From: an uncultured Collinsella sp.
Lineage (GTDB): Bacteria; Actinomycetota; Coriobacteriia; Coriobacteriales; Coriobacteriaceae
Assembly: GCA_902496945.1 (NCBI GenBank)
Contig: CABVDE010000011.1
Coordinates: 1-50,688 of the forward strand
Direction: 5' to 3'
DNA length: 50,688 nucleotides
The position numbers were made by a program, and so were the translations under genes. Shown piece after piece: positions 17,494-25,048 of the stretch (positions are counted from its first letter, which is position 1; each line of letters begins with the position of its first letter). The notes under the pieces were generated by a model that had not been told where the DNA came from, ran no database searches, and worked only from the letters and a program-made list of their open reading frames with translations.

Positions 17494-17620
17494 TCGGAAG
17501 TATGCGGCAAATTCTGGAACTCTCGAGCACACCCCGGTTTTTCGCTAATAAAACCGCAGGTACAGAGCTTGAACATACCCGGTGTGCTCGGCCTATTCAG
17601 ATTTTGCCGCATACTTCCGA
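17494..17620. repeat. branched inverted repeat (cruciform-like element)
   Basis: Outer arms TCGGAAGTATGCGGCAAA (17494-17511) and TTTGCCGCATACTTCCGA (17603-17620) are a perfect 18-bp match. After an internal loop a second stem follows, CGAGCACACC (17524-17533) with GGTGTGCTCG (17581-17590). Inside the loop is a third small hairpin CGGTTTT / AAAACCG (17536-17557). No reading frame. Confidence 0.85.
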
Positions 17621-17674
17621 AATCTAAGTTCGCAAAGGATGATAGTTGGGGCGTTTACGCAACATATGTCCAGC

Positions 17675-17711
17675 AAAAACGGGTGGCAGCCGATACGGCT
17701 ACCACCCGTTT
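17675..17711 (-). terminator. intrinsic terminator of the dehydratase operon
   Basis: AAACGGGTGGCAGCCG / CGGCTACCACCCGTTT; on the minus strand the stem is followed by TTTTTGC. It begins 28 bp after the stop of the 1595-residue gene. Confidence 0.9.
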
Positions 17712-17739
17712 GTCTCATATCTAGCCCATAGCAGGCCAG

Positions 17740-20700
17740 CTACTTCTTAATGCCGTGTCCCAGGCGCTCGGCGACCGATGCCACGGCCTCCTCGCTGACC
17801 GAGCCACAGCTCACGCAGCCATCATGGTCACGCATCTGGCCGGTGACCTCGTCCATCGCGAGCGGCGCCACCTTCTCGAGCTTAAAGCCCTTACCGGCGC
17901 GCATGTTTTCCTTGGCCACGCTGATCATGAGCTTAATGCGGTTGAGCTGGTTGACCTCGGACGCGCCGGGGTCGTAGTCCACCGCGACAATGTTGCTCTC
18001 GGGGTGCTGACGGCGCAGCTCCTTGATCACGGCCTTGCCCACCACGTGGTTAGGCAGGCACGCAAAGGGCTGCGTGCAGATGATGTTGGGCGCGCCATGG
18101 TCAATCAGGTCGAGCATCTCGGCCGTGAGCAGCCAGCCTTCGCCCATGTTGTTGCAAACCGAAAGCACCGTACGGGCCTTGTCCGCCATGGTGCCGATGC
18201 GCTCGGGCGCCTCAAAGCGGCGGGACTTTTGGAGCAGCTCCTCCACCGGCGTACGCATCCAGTCCACGAGCTTGATGAGCGCCTGCATACCAGCGCGCGT
18301 GGTTGCAGAGCTTCCGAGCTCATCCTTCTGCAGCTCGGCGTTGCTCATGGAGTACAGGAAGAAGTCCAGCAGGCCCGGCACCACGGCCTCGCAGCCCTCG
18401 CGCTCGATAACGTCGACCACGTGGTTGTTGGCTGTGGGGTGGAACTTGACCAAGATCTCGCCGACCACGCCCACGCGCGGCTTGGTGCCCTCACCCACGA
18501 GCGGCATGGTGTCGAACGCGCGGATGGCCTCGCGGCACAGCTTGGTGTAGTTGTGGCGGTTAAACTTGGGCGCCAGCTTGCGGGCGCGCGCCATGTACTC
18601 CTCGTAGAGTGCGTTGGCGGCACCGGGCGTAGCCTCGTATGGACGACAGCGATAAAGCATCTGCATCATCACGTCGCCAAAGAGCACCGCGTAGACTGCC
18701 TGCTTAAGCAGCGCCGGCGTAATCTTAAAGCCGGGGTTGTCCTCACCGAGCGCCACCGCCGAAAGCGAGATCACCGGAATCTCGGGGTGGCCACTCTCGC
18801 GCAGGGCCTTGCGAATAAGCGCGATGTAGTTGGTAGCGCGGCAGCCGCCGCCGGTCTGGCTGATGACCACGGCCGTCTTGGACAGGTCGTAGCGACCGCT
18901 CTCGATGGCCTCCATGATCTGGCCCGTCACCAGAATCGACGGGTAGCAGATGTCGTTGTTCACGTAGCGCAGGCCGGCCTCGACGGCGCCGTGATCGGTC
19001 GAGGGCAGCAGCTCCAAGTTGTAGCCGGCGCCGCGGAACACCTCTTTGACCAGGTCAAAGTGGATCGGCGCCATCTGCGGGCACAGGATGGTGTAGCCCT
19101 CCTCACGCATCTGCTCGGTAAAGGGCACCTTGGGCCACGCAGTCGAAGCACCCTCGCGCTGAGCCTCGAACGTGTACTTGCGGCTCGCGAACGCGGGGGC
19201 ATCCGTGGAGGGTGCCACCGGCGCGGCGTCACCGGGCTCGTAGACCTCGCCCGCAGCCGTGGCCTCGGCCAGGTGCTCGGCCTCCTGGTCCTTAAGCGCC
19301 GCCATGAGCGAGCGGATACGGATGCGCGCGGCACCCAGGTTGGATACCTCGTCGATCTTGAGTACGGTGTAAATCTTGCCGCTGGCCTCCAGGATCTCCT
19401 GCACCTGGTCGGTGGTCAGGGCATCCAGGCCGCAGCCGAAAGAATTGAGCTGGATCAGGTCCAGGTCGTTGCGCATCGTCACAAAACGGGCGACGGCGTA
19501 CAGGCGGCTGTGATACATCCACTGGTCGACGACGCGGATCGGGCGCTCGGGCTTTACCAGATGCGCGAGCGAATCCTCGGTAAAGACCGCAAACCCAAAG
19601 CTCGAGATAAGCTCGGGCAGGGCGTGGTTGATCTCGGGATCGTTATGGTAGGGACGACCGGCGAGCACGATGCCGTGACCGCCGTGGTCCTCGACCCACT
19701 TAAGGGCCTCCTCGCCCATGGTCTGGATGTCCTCGTGGAAACGCGCATCGGCCTCGTAGGCGGCGTTGACAGCGGCGTCAATCTCGGAGCGCGTGATCTT
19801 GGGACCACGCACGCGGCCGCGACCGGCCTCTGCGTCGGCCACGCGGTCGACGGCGAGCACCTGGTACAGGCGACGCTTGAGCTCGGTCTTGTCGTGATAG
19901 GGCACAAACGGGTACAGGAACTCGATGTTCTGCTCGCGGATCTCGTCGATATTGAGTGCCAGCGCCGTGGGGTAGCTCATGACGATGGGGCAGTTGTAGC
20001 AGTTGCCGGCGGTCGGATCCTCCTTGCGCTCCCAGCGCACGCACGGCATCCAAATGAAGTCGACATCGCGATCGATAAGGTTCATCACGTGGCCGTGGCT
20101 CATCTTGGCCGGGTAGCACACGCTCTCGGACGGCATGGACTCGATGCCCGCCTGGTAGGTCTTTTTGCTCGACTGGTCGGACAGCTGCACGCTAAAGCCC
20201 AGGCGCGTAAAGAACGCATGCCAGAAGGGATAGTTCTCGTACATGTTGAGCGCGCGCGGGATGCCCACGGTGCCGCGCGGGGCCTCATCGGGACTCAGCA
20301 CCTCGCGGTTAAAGAGCAGCTCGTTTTTCTTTTTAAAGAGGTTGGGGGCCTCGGTCTTTTGCTTTTTGTGGCCGGCACCCTTCTCGCAGCGGTTGCCGGT
20401 AATGAAGCGCCTGCCGCCACCGAAGTCGTTGACGGTAAGCTGGCAGTTGTTGGAGCAGCGACCGCAGCGGACGTGCTTTTGCGTCACGGTGAGGTGCGCG
20501 ATGTCCTCGGCCGAAAGGATGGTCGAGGTGCCATCGGCGCCGGCGCGATCGCGGGCGAGCAGGGCCGCACCATAGGCGCCCATGCAGCCGGCGATGTCGG
20601 GGCGCACGGCATGAACGCCGGTGAGCTGCTCAAACGCGCGCAGCGTGGCATCGGACATAAAGGTGCCGCCCTGAACGATCACCTGGCTGCCAATCTCCTT

Positions 20701-22527
20701 GGGATCGCGCAGCTTAATGACCTTGAACAGGGCGTTCTTGATGACGGAATAGGACAGGCCGGCCGCGATGTCGCCCACCGTGGCGCCTTCCTTTTGCGCC
20801 TGTTTGACGCGTGAGTTCATAAAGACCGTGCAACGGCTACCCAGGTCGACCGGGGCCTTGGCATGGATGGCGGCGTCGGCAAATGCGCGCACGTCCATGT
20901 TCATAGACACGGCGAAGCTCTCGATAAAGCTGCCGCAGCCCGACGAGCAGGCCTCGTTGAGCATGATGTGCTCGATCACGCCGTCCTTGACGCGCAGGCA
21001 CTTCATGTCCTGGCCGCCGATATCCAGAATGAACTCGACACCGGGCAAGAACGCCTTGGCGCCGCGCAGGTGCGCGACGGTCTCGATCTCGCCGGAGTCG
21101 GCCTTGAGGGCCTCGATGAGCAGTGCCTCGCCATAACCGGTGGTAGTCACGTGGCCGATGGTGCAACCGGCGGGAATGTGATTGTAGAAATCAGCCATGA
21201 TGACCTTGGCCGTGCCCAGGATGTCGCCGTTGTTGTTGCCGTACCAAGTGTGCAGCAGCTGGCCGTCCTCGCCCACGAGCGCGGCCTTCATGGTGGTGGA
21301 ACCGGCGTCGATGCCGATGAACACGCGGCCGGTGTAGCCGTCGAGCTTGCCCTTGGGGACGACCTCGGTGTCGTGGCGGGTCTTGAACTCGGCAAAGTCC
21401 TCATCGGTGGCAAAGAGCGGATCCAAGCGCTCGACCTCGGCACCCTGCGTGTCGCCCAGGGCATCGATGGCATCGATGAGCTGCGGGAATGTGCTGAGCT
21501 TGTTGGACTCGTGCGCCATGGCGGCGCCGCTCGCCACAAACAGGTGAGCGTTTTGGGGCACGATGCGGTGCTCCTCGTCAAGGTTGAGCGTGAGATAGAA
21601 GCGGTGGCGCAGCTCGGAGAGGTACTGCAGCGGGCCGCCCAGGAAGGCGACGTTGCCGCGGATGGGTCGGCCGCATGCCAGGCCCGAGATGGTCTGGGTC
21701 ACGACGGCCTGGAAGATGGACGCGGCCACGTCCTCGGGGCGGGCGCCCTCGTTGAGCAGCGGCTGGACGTCGGTCTTGGCAAAGACGCCGCAGCGGCTGG
21801 CGATGGGATAGATGGTGGTAGCGTTGGCCGCGAGCTCGTTGAGGCCGCTCGCATCGGTGTGCAGCAGGGTTGCCATCTGGTCGATGAACGCGCCCGTACC
21901 GCCGGCGCAGGTGCCGTTCATGCGCTGCTCGATGCCGTTATCGAAGTAGATGATCTTGGCGTCCTCGCCGCCCAGCTCGATGGCAACGTCGGTAGCGGGG
22001 ATGAGGGTCTCGACGGCGCGCTTGCTGGCGATGACCTCCTGAACAAACTCCAGGTCGAGCCACTGGGACAGCAGCAGACCGCCCGAGCCGGTGATGGCGC
22101 AGGTCATCTGGGCCGTCGGCAGCACGGTCGCGGCACCCTCGAACAGGTCGCGAGCGCAGGCGCGGACATCGGTGTGATGGCGCTGATACTTGGCGTAGAC
22201 GATCTGGTTGTCGTCGTTGAGCACGGCGAGCTTGACGGTGGTGGAGCCCACGTCGATGCCCAGGTGCAGGTTGCCGCGGGCGTTCTCGGGGTTGAAAATC
22301 GCGCCTTCGGGGGCCTGGGCGGCGGTGGCGACTACGGGGTCGGAGGCGTCAGCAGGCTCGCTAGCGGCAAGCGTCTCCCCTGCCGCATTCTTGGCCTCGG
22401 CAACCGCCTCGGCGACTTTCTCAGCAGCCGCGGTCGCGGCCTTCTGCGCGGCATCCACCACGACGGGCGCGGCCTCGCGTGCGGCAGCGACCACACGGTC
22501 CTTAATGCCCTCGACGAGTTTACTCAT
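17740..22527 (-). CDS. fused 2-hydroxyacyl-CoA dehydratase activase/dehydratase-type protein
   Basis: Protein of 1595 residues. Residues 1-80 are an Ala/Val/Glu-rich amphipathic helix region. Two BadF/BcrA-type ATPase domains follow: residues 86-335 (GIDVGSTTVK; GTCAGGTGAF) and 402-665 (GIDAGSTTMK; ACSSGCGSFIES). The second looks like the HgdC activase, which uses a [4Fe-4S] cluster and ATP to inject an electron into a dehydratase. Near residue 687 is a cysteine cluster CGRCSNNC...GNRCEKG, then a DUF2229 domain (about 750-970, with ESVCYPAKMSHGH and NCYNCPIVMSYP) and a C-terminal HgdB-like region (about 1140-1500, CPQMAPIHFDL, ISQTGGGCRATNY). Such fusions are common in anaerobes; the true substrate is unknown. 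It is co-transcribed with the TetR-type gene 11 bp upstream. Confidence 0.88.
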   Translation of the reverse strand: MSKLVEGIKDRVVAAAREAAPVVVDAAQKAATAAAEKVAEAVAEAKNAAGETLAASEPADASDPVVATAAQAPEGAIFNPENARGNLHLGIDVGSTTVKLAVLNDDNQIVYAKYQRHHTDVRACARDLFEGAATVLPTAQMTCAITGSGGLLLSQWLDLEFVQEVIASKRAVETLIPATDVAIELGGEDAKIIYFDNGIEQRMNGTCAGGTGAFIDQMATLLHTDASGLNELAANATTIYPIASRCGVFAKTDVQPLLNEGARPEDVAASIFQAVVTQTISGLACGRPIRGNVAFLGGPLQYLSELRHRFYLTLNLDEEHRIVPQNAHLFVASGAAMAHESNKLSTFPQLIDAIDALGDTQGAEVERLDPLFATDEDFAEFKTRHDTEVVPKGKLDGYTGRVFIGIDAGSTTMKAALVGEDGQLLHTWYGNNNGDILGTAKVIMADFYNHIPAGCTIGHVTTTGYGEALLIEALKADSGEIETVAHLRGAKAFLPGVEFILDIGGQDMKCLRVKDGVIEHIMLNEACSSGCGSFIESFAVSMNMDVRAFADAAIHAKAPVDLGSRCTVFMNSRVKQAQKEGATVGDIAAGLSYSVIKNALFKVIKLRDPKEIGSQVIVQGGTFMSDATLRAFEQLTGVHAVRPDIAGCMGAYGAALLARDRAGADGTSTILSAEDIAHLTVTQKHVRCGRCSNNCQLTVNDFGGGRRFITGNRCEKGAGHKKQKTEAPNLFKKKNELLFNREVLSPDEAPRGTVGIPRALNMYENYPFWHAFFTRLGFSVQLSDQSSKKTYQAGIESMPSESVCYPAKMSHGHVMNLIDRDVDFIWMPCVRWERKEDPTAGNCYNCPIVMSYPTALALNIDEIREQNIEFLYPFVPYHDKTELKRRLYQVLAVDRVADAEAGRGRVRGPKITRSEIDAAVNAAYEADARFHEDIQTMGEEALKWVEDHGGHGIVLAGRPYHNDPEINHALPELISSFGFAVFTEDSLAHLVKPERPIRVVDQWMYHSRLYAVARFVTMRNDLDLIQLNSFGCGLDALTTDQVQEILEASGKIYTVLKIDEVSNLGAARIRIRSLMAALKDQEAEHLAEATAAGEVYEPGDAAPVAPSTDAPAFASRKYTFEAQREGASTAWPKVPFTEQMREEGYTILCPQMAPIHFDLVKEVFRGAGYNLELLPSTDHGAVEAGLRYVNNDICYPSILVTGQIMEAIESGRYDLSKTAVVISQTGGGCRATNYIALIRKALRESGHPEIPVISLSAVALGEDNPGFKITPALLKQAVYAVLFGDVMMQMLYRCRPYEATPGAANALYEEYMARARKLAPKFNRHNYTKLCREAIRAFDTMPLVGEGTKPRVGVVGEILVKFHPTANNHVVDVIEREGCEAVVPGLLDFFLYSMSNAELQKDELGSSATTRAGMQALIKLVDWMRTPVEELLQKSRRFEAPERIGTMADKARTVLSVCNNMGEGWLLTAEMLDLIDHGAPNIICTQPFACLPNHVVGKAVIKELRRQHPESNIVAVDYDPGASEVNQLNRIKLMISVAKENMRAGKGFKLEKVAPLAMDEVTGQMRDHDGCVSCGSVSEEAVASVAERLGHGIKK

Positions 22528-22538
22528 AGTCTCTCCTC

Positions 22539-23249
22539 TTAGTTGTTGGACTCGATGGCTGCGGCGGTGTCGACCGCATCCTCGAGCTGCAAGTTCAATA
22601 ACTTCATGCCGTATTCCGGCACGTTGATATCGATGGGTTGGCCATACAGGTCACCAGGGCGCACAAAAGCGAGCACCGTCATAATGCGCGCCATGGCCTC
22701 GGGCGATTCGGTGAGCCCACGCTCAAACCAGCGCTGAATCAGGCCGACCTCGGCACTCACGACGTAGGTAACGTAGTAGTCAAAGAACGTGCCCAGTGCC
22801 AGGCCCAAAATGCCCGTCTGCGCACGAGGCACTACGGCCTCACGCGCGGTATCGATAATCTTTTTGATGAAGGCCTGGTCGCCGCCCGGACCCAGCAGCG
22901 CACCGATTAAGTCGCGGTTGGCCGCAAGATAACGCAGCAGCTCAACCGAACCGGGCGCCGGCTCAAGCTCATCGATGTTGTGATAGAGATCGGGCAGCTG
23001 AGCTGCGGTGATGAGCTCAATGCGCTCACGGATCTCGGCCAGCAAGCCATCCTCGATTTGATTGATAAAGTCGGGGATATCGCGGTAGTGCGAATAGAAC
23101 GTGCGCCGCGTAAGACCGGCACGCTCGGTGAGCGACGCGACGTTAATGCGCGAAAGGTCGCCGCTCTCGGCAAGCTCACTAGCTAGTGCCTGGCGAAGGG
23201 CGCGTTGCGAGCGAAGGGACCGGCGATCGCATTTCTCGAGCTGGGACAA
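22539..23249 (-). CDS. TetR/AcrR family transcriptional regulator
   Basis: Protein of 236 residues with an N-terminal helix-turn-helix (INVASLTERAGLTRRTFYSHYRD, about residues 34-56; written here only as its span) and an all-helical ligand or dimer domain containing LLGPGGDQAFIKKI and a C-terminal extension (LAFVRPGDLYGQPIDINV). The start is TTG with AAGGAGG four bases upstream; no better start exists. It is the first gene of an operon with the dehydratase fusion, whose ATG is 11 bp after its stop. Two palindromes upstream suggest it controls itself and the dehydratase gene. The ligand may be an acyl-CoA or hydroxy acid (inference). Confidence 0.85.
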   Translation of the reverse strand: MSQLEKCDRRSLRSQRALRQALASELAESGDLSRINVASLTERAGLTRRTFYSHYRDIPDFINQIEDGLLAEIRERIELITAAQLPDLYHNIDELEPAPGSVELLRYLAANRDLIGALLGPGGDQAFIKKIIDTAREAVVPRAQTGILGLALGTFFDYYVTYVVSAEVGLIQRWFERGLTESPEAMARIMTVLAFVRPGDLYGQPIDINVPEYGMKLLNLQLEDAVDTAAAIESNN

Positions 23250-23270
23250 GCGTCCTCCTTGTTACTCAGC

Positions 23271-23315
23271 CTGTGCGCTATTGCACAGTGCGAGTATTAT
23301 TGCACACCCTGTGCA
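23271..23315 (-). promoter_or_regulatory. paired palindromes upstream of the TetR-type gene (candidate operator)
   Basis: CTGTGC-N6-GCACAG (23271-23288) and TGCACA-CCC-TGTGCA (23301-23315) bracket a TAATAC that could be the -10 element on the minus strand. Both share TGTGC/GCACA halves. Location and symmetry fit autoregulation by the TetR-type protein. Confidence 0.6.
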
Positions 23316-23341
23316 TCAACACGTAAAGGCAATATTTGGGA

Positions 23342-23370
23342 TGTGACAAAGGGACAGTCCCTTTGTCACA
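23342..23370. repeat. perfect palindrome with GGGACAGTCCC core
   Basis: TGTGACAAAGGGAC / GTCCCTTTGTCACA around a single central A (31 bp with the flanking A/T). It is a near-identical twin of the element at 24061. No U-tract and no gene end nearby. Confidence 0.9.
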
Positions 23371-23400
23371 TTCGCCTAGCTTTTGAAGCGGCGTTGCCGA

Positions 23401-23429
23401 TTGTCCAAAATGTCATTCGTGGGTAGAAT
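23401..23429 (+). promoter_or_regulatory. promoter for the convergent antisense RNA
   Basis: TTGTCC (23401-23406), 17-bp spacer, TAGAAT (23424-23429). It fires rightward toward the 3' end of the small toxin-like gene, with a transcription start expected near 23436. No protein gene follows on this strand. Confidence 0.7.
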
Positions 23430-23435
23430 AGTGTT

Positions 23436-23522
23436 GACGGCAGCCCAAGTTGTAGCTAGCTGGGCAGCGCCGTTGTTTGCATTAGGGGGTCAACGCCTTA
23501 GCGGCGGCGACCCCTTCTGTTG
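23436..23522 (+). ncRNA. candidate antisense RNA (antitoxin) of about 85 nt
   Basis: Inferred transcript from the promoter at 23401. It would fold into hairpin 1 (ACGGC-AG-CCCA / TGGGC-AGC-GCCGT, 23437-23473) and a GC-rich hairpin 2 (GGGGTC...GACCCC, 23486-23514) followed by TTCTGTTG as a weak terminator. It is fully complementary to the 3' part of the toxin-like mRNA, including the last eight codons. Its 5' motifs TTGACGGCAG and GGGCAGCGCC also occur, on the other strand, in the 5' leader of that mRNA. No expression evidence. Confidence 0.55.
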
Positions 23523-23623
23523 CGCTTCGAACGCTGCTTGAGTGCCTCGGAAAGCCCGACGAGCGCCGTGAAGAACGAGACCAAAGCGGTCAGAAGCCTC
23601 ACGAAATCAATCAAATCGGTCAT
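23498..23623 (-). CDS. 41-residue membrane peptide, candidate type I toxin
   Basis: One hydrophobic helix (residues 4-28, with LLTALVSFFTALVGL) followed by a very basic tail (KQRSKRNRRGRRR). This form, one membrane helix plus a charged end, is shared by type I toxins such as TisB and Fst, though I recognise no sequence relative. The ATG at 23623 has GGGAGGT seven bases upstream; an in-frame ATG at 23629 is too close to it. The Shine-Dalgarno can pair with CCTCC at 23646-23650, which would hide it. Promoter with LexA-like box upstream, convergent RNA over the 3' end. It could instead be a small holin-like or membrane-stress peptide. Confidence 0.65.
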   Translation of the reverse strand: MTDLIDFVRLLTALVSFFTALVGLSEALKQRSKRNRRGRRR

Positions 23624-23631
23624 GGGCATCA

Positions 23632-23650
23632 CCTCCCATCAGATGGAGGG
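23632..23650 (-). promoter_or_regulatory. leader hairpin hiding the Shine-Dalgarno of the toxin-like gene
   Basis: On the minus strand CCTCC-ATCTGATG-GGAGG: the ribosome-binding GGAGG forms the 3' arm. Opening of this stem would be needed for translation, a device common in type I toxin messengers. Confidence 0.55.
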
Positions 23651-23687
23651 CGCTGCCCGGCACATGGAACTGCCGTCAACGATACCG

Positions 23688-23727
23688 ATTCTAACAGAGC
23701 TTGGTCATATATACGAATATGTGTTCG
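23688..23727 (-). promoter_or_regulatory. promoter of the toxin-like gene with LexA-like (SOS) box
   Basis: Minus-strand extended -10 TGTTAGAAT (TAGAAT at 23688-23693) with a poor -35. Over the -35 region lies CGAACACATATTCG (23714-23727), which matches the Gram-positive LexA box CGAAC-RNRY-GTTCG at all but one position (A for G); the surrounding symmetry extends to ATACGAA / TTCGTAT. A LexA dimer here would block RNA polymerase. Confidence 0.55.
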
Positions 23728-23751
23728 TATGCCAAGTGCACAGTCACCCGC

Positions 23752-23777
23752 GGCAAAGGGACCGTTCCTTTATCACA
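23752..23777. repeat. degenerate copy of the GGGACAGTCCC palindrome
   Basis: GGCAAAGGGACCGTTCCTTT then ATCAC: the same core and right arm as the elements at 23342 and 24061, but with mismatched arms. Three family members thus occur within 750 bp. Confidence 0.6.
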
Positions 23778-24060
23778 ACCGAGCTTGCCGCCAAACCTCC
23801 ACCTACATTTTTCGAGTTGCGCGGTTCCGCCACCGTCTCTGCAAATGCGTCACTGATATTATTTGATAGATTTTGACCTTATTTGAGCGTATTCGGGCCT
23901 TTTTACGCATATGCCTCACACAATCAAACGCTCTACAGGGAGTAAATAACCCCGGAACGGCGTCTTTTGCCTCCGAGCGAACTCCAACAGACCGCGCAAC
24001 TCGATTTTTGTTGATGACGGGTCGGCACAGCAGAATCAACGGCAAAAGCCGGCATCTCCC
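23778..24060. other. gene-free stretch
   Basis: No coding frame with a ribosome-binding site was found. The sequence is AT-richer than its surroundings in the middle (23850-23950) and contains GCGTA / TACGC (23887-23910). It may be a decayed gene or unrecognised RNA; nothing specific is supported. Confidence 0.5.
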
Positions 24061-24091
24061 ATGTGACAAAGGGACTGTCCCTTTGTCACAT
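24061..24091. repeat. perfect palindrome with GGGACTGTCCC core touching a stop codon
   Basis: 31-bp palindrome ATGTGACAAAGGGAC-T-GTCCCTTTGTCACAT. It ends directly against the TAG stop (24092-24094) of the minus-strand HAD gene and is the reverse complement of the copy at 23341-23371. Confidence 0.9.
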
Positions 24092-24949
24092 CTATTCGAT
24101 AACGGTGCGGGAGTTTTGCTTGCGCATGGTGGCGAGCATATGCTTGGGGACAGCGTGGGTCGTGCAGCTGCCAATAGTCGCGCTTGCGGCGGCCTTGGCC
24201 GCATCGCTGCCATTCTTGGTTGCGTAGCTGTGGCGGAAGCGCTTGAGCATGTCGATATCGTTGCCGCCGTCGCCGTAGACCGCAACCTCGTCCTCGGCGA
24301 TACCGTAGTAGCCCGCCAGCCAGGCCACGCTCTCGCCCTTGTTGCATGTCACGTCGGTGATCTCGAACATCACCGGGTCAAACGGCGCGTTGACCACGCG
24401 ATCCGAGCGCTCGGCCAGATACGCCTTAAGGTCGCGCTCCAGCTCGGGCGTGGTCACGCGGCAGTTGATCTTGCACACGTCATGGCGCAGGATGTCACCG
24501 ATCGACTGGTCGAAATACTGCTCCTCGTGATAGCCGCCACGCGCACGCATGCCGCGCATCACAATGCGCTTGATGGGGTTGTCGTTCTTAAAGCCCGCCT
24601 GATGCATCTCGAAAGAACCGCTCGAAAACATGCCATCGGGCGTGGAGCAATCAAAGCAAATGCCCGGGAACGTCTTGAGAAGCTCCTCGGTAATCTGTGG
24701 GTCGATGGTCCAGGTTTTGAGCACTTCGCCATGGCTGTCGCGAACGATGGATCCGTTGGAGCAACAGGCATCGAGCGCCAAACCTGTAAAGCCATGCTCG
24801 CCGATCGGCAACGTCGAGCGCCCGGTCGCGGGAACCACATGCAGGCCGGCCTCGGTCAGTTCGCGAATGGTACGGCGAATGGTCCCGTCCGCCTCGTGCA
24901 GGGCGTTCAGCAGCGTTCCGTCTAAGTCGCTCGCAAACATCTTGATCAT
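24092..24949 (-). CDS. Cof-type HAD family sugar-phosphatase-like hydrolase
   Basis: HAD-superfamily phosphatase of 285 residues with a C2B cap. Motif I is FASDLDGTLLN (nucleophile Asp8 and acid Asp10), motif II PATGRS, the motif III lysine lies in the cap-to-core region, and motif IV is VYGDGGNDIDML (about residue 220) with the C-terminal Cof signature. These enzymes hydrolyse small phosphorylated metabolites such as sugar phosphates; the substrate cannot be assigned. Start ATG with AAGGAGAGG upstream. Single gene. Confidence 0.92.
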   Translation of the reverse strand: MIKMFASDLDGTLLNALHEADGTIRRTIRELTEAGLHVVPATGRSTLPIGEHGFTGLALDACCSNGSIVRDSHGEVLKTWTIDPQITEELLKTFPGICFDCSTPDGMFSSGSFEMHQAGFKNDNPIKRIVMRGMRARGGYHEEQYFDQSIGDILRHDVCKINCRVTTPELERDLKAYLAERSDRVVNAPFDPVMFEITDVTCNKGESVAWLAGYYGIAEDEVAVYGDGGNDIDMLKRFRHSYATKNGSDAAKAAASATIGSCTTHAVPKHMLATMRKQNSRTVIE

Positions 24950-24991
24950 GGGCGTGCCTCTCCTTCGTCTGCACGATATTGTAGATGAGAG

Positions 24992-25019
24992 CGGGCGCGC
25001 CCCAAGAGAGACGCGCCCG
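24992..25019 (-). terminator. GC-rich hairpin after the P-II gene, possible terminator
   Basis: CGGGCGCG / CGCGCCCG, 29 bp after the P-II stop on the minus strand. It lacks a U-run, so termination is uncertain. Confidence 0.45.
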
Positions 25020-25048
25020 TTAGGCGAAAGATAGTTCTACCGATAGCC

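Noticed and set aside
17755..22542. Very long open frames on the strand opposite the dehydratase fusion (one over 1000 codons).
   Set aside because: They mirror the codon pattern of the GC-rich real gene, lack domain sense and ribosome-binding sites, and stop or start with the real gene's limits.
23401..23740. Fst/RNAII-type par system with direct repeats.
   Set aside because: Here the shared blocks are inverted in the DNA, so both RNAs carry the same rather than complementary sequence; only the 3' overlap and a partial leader contact are complementary.
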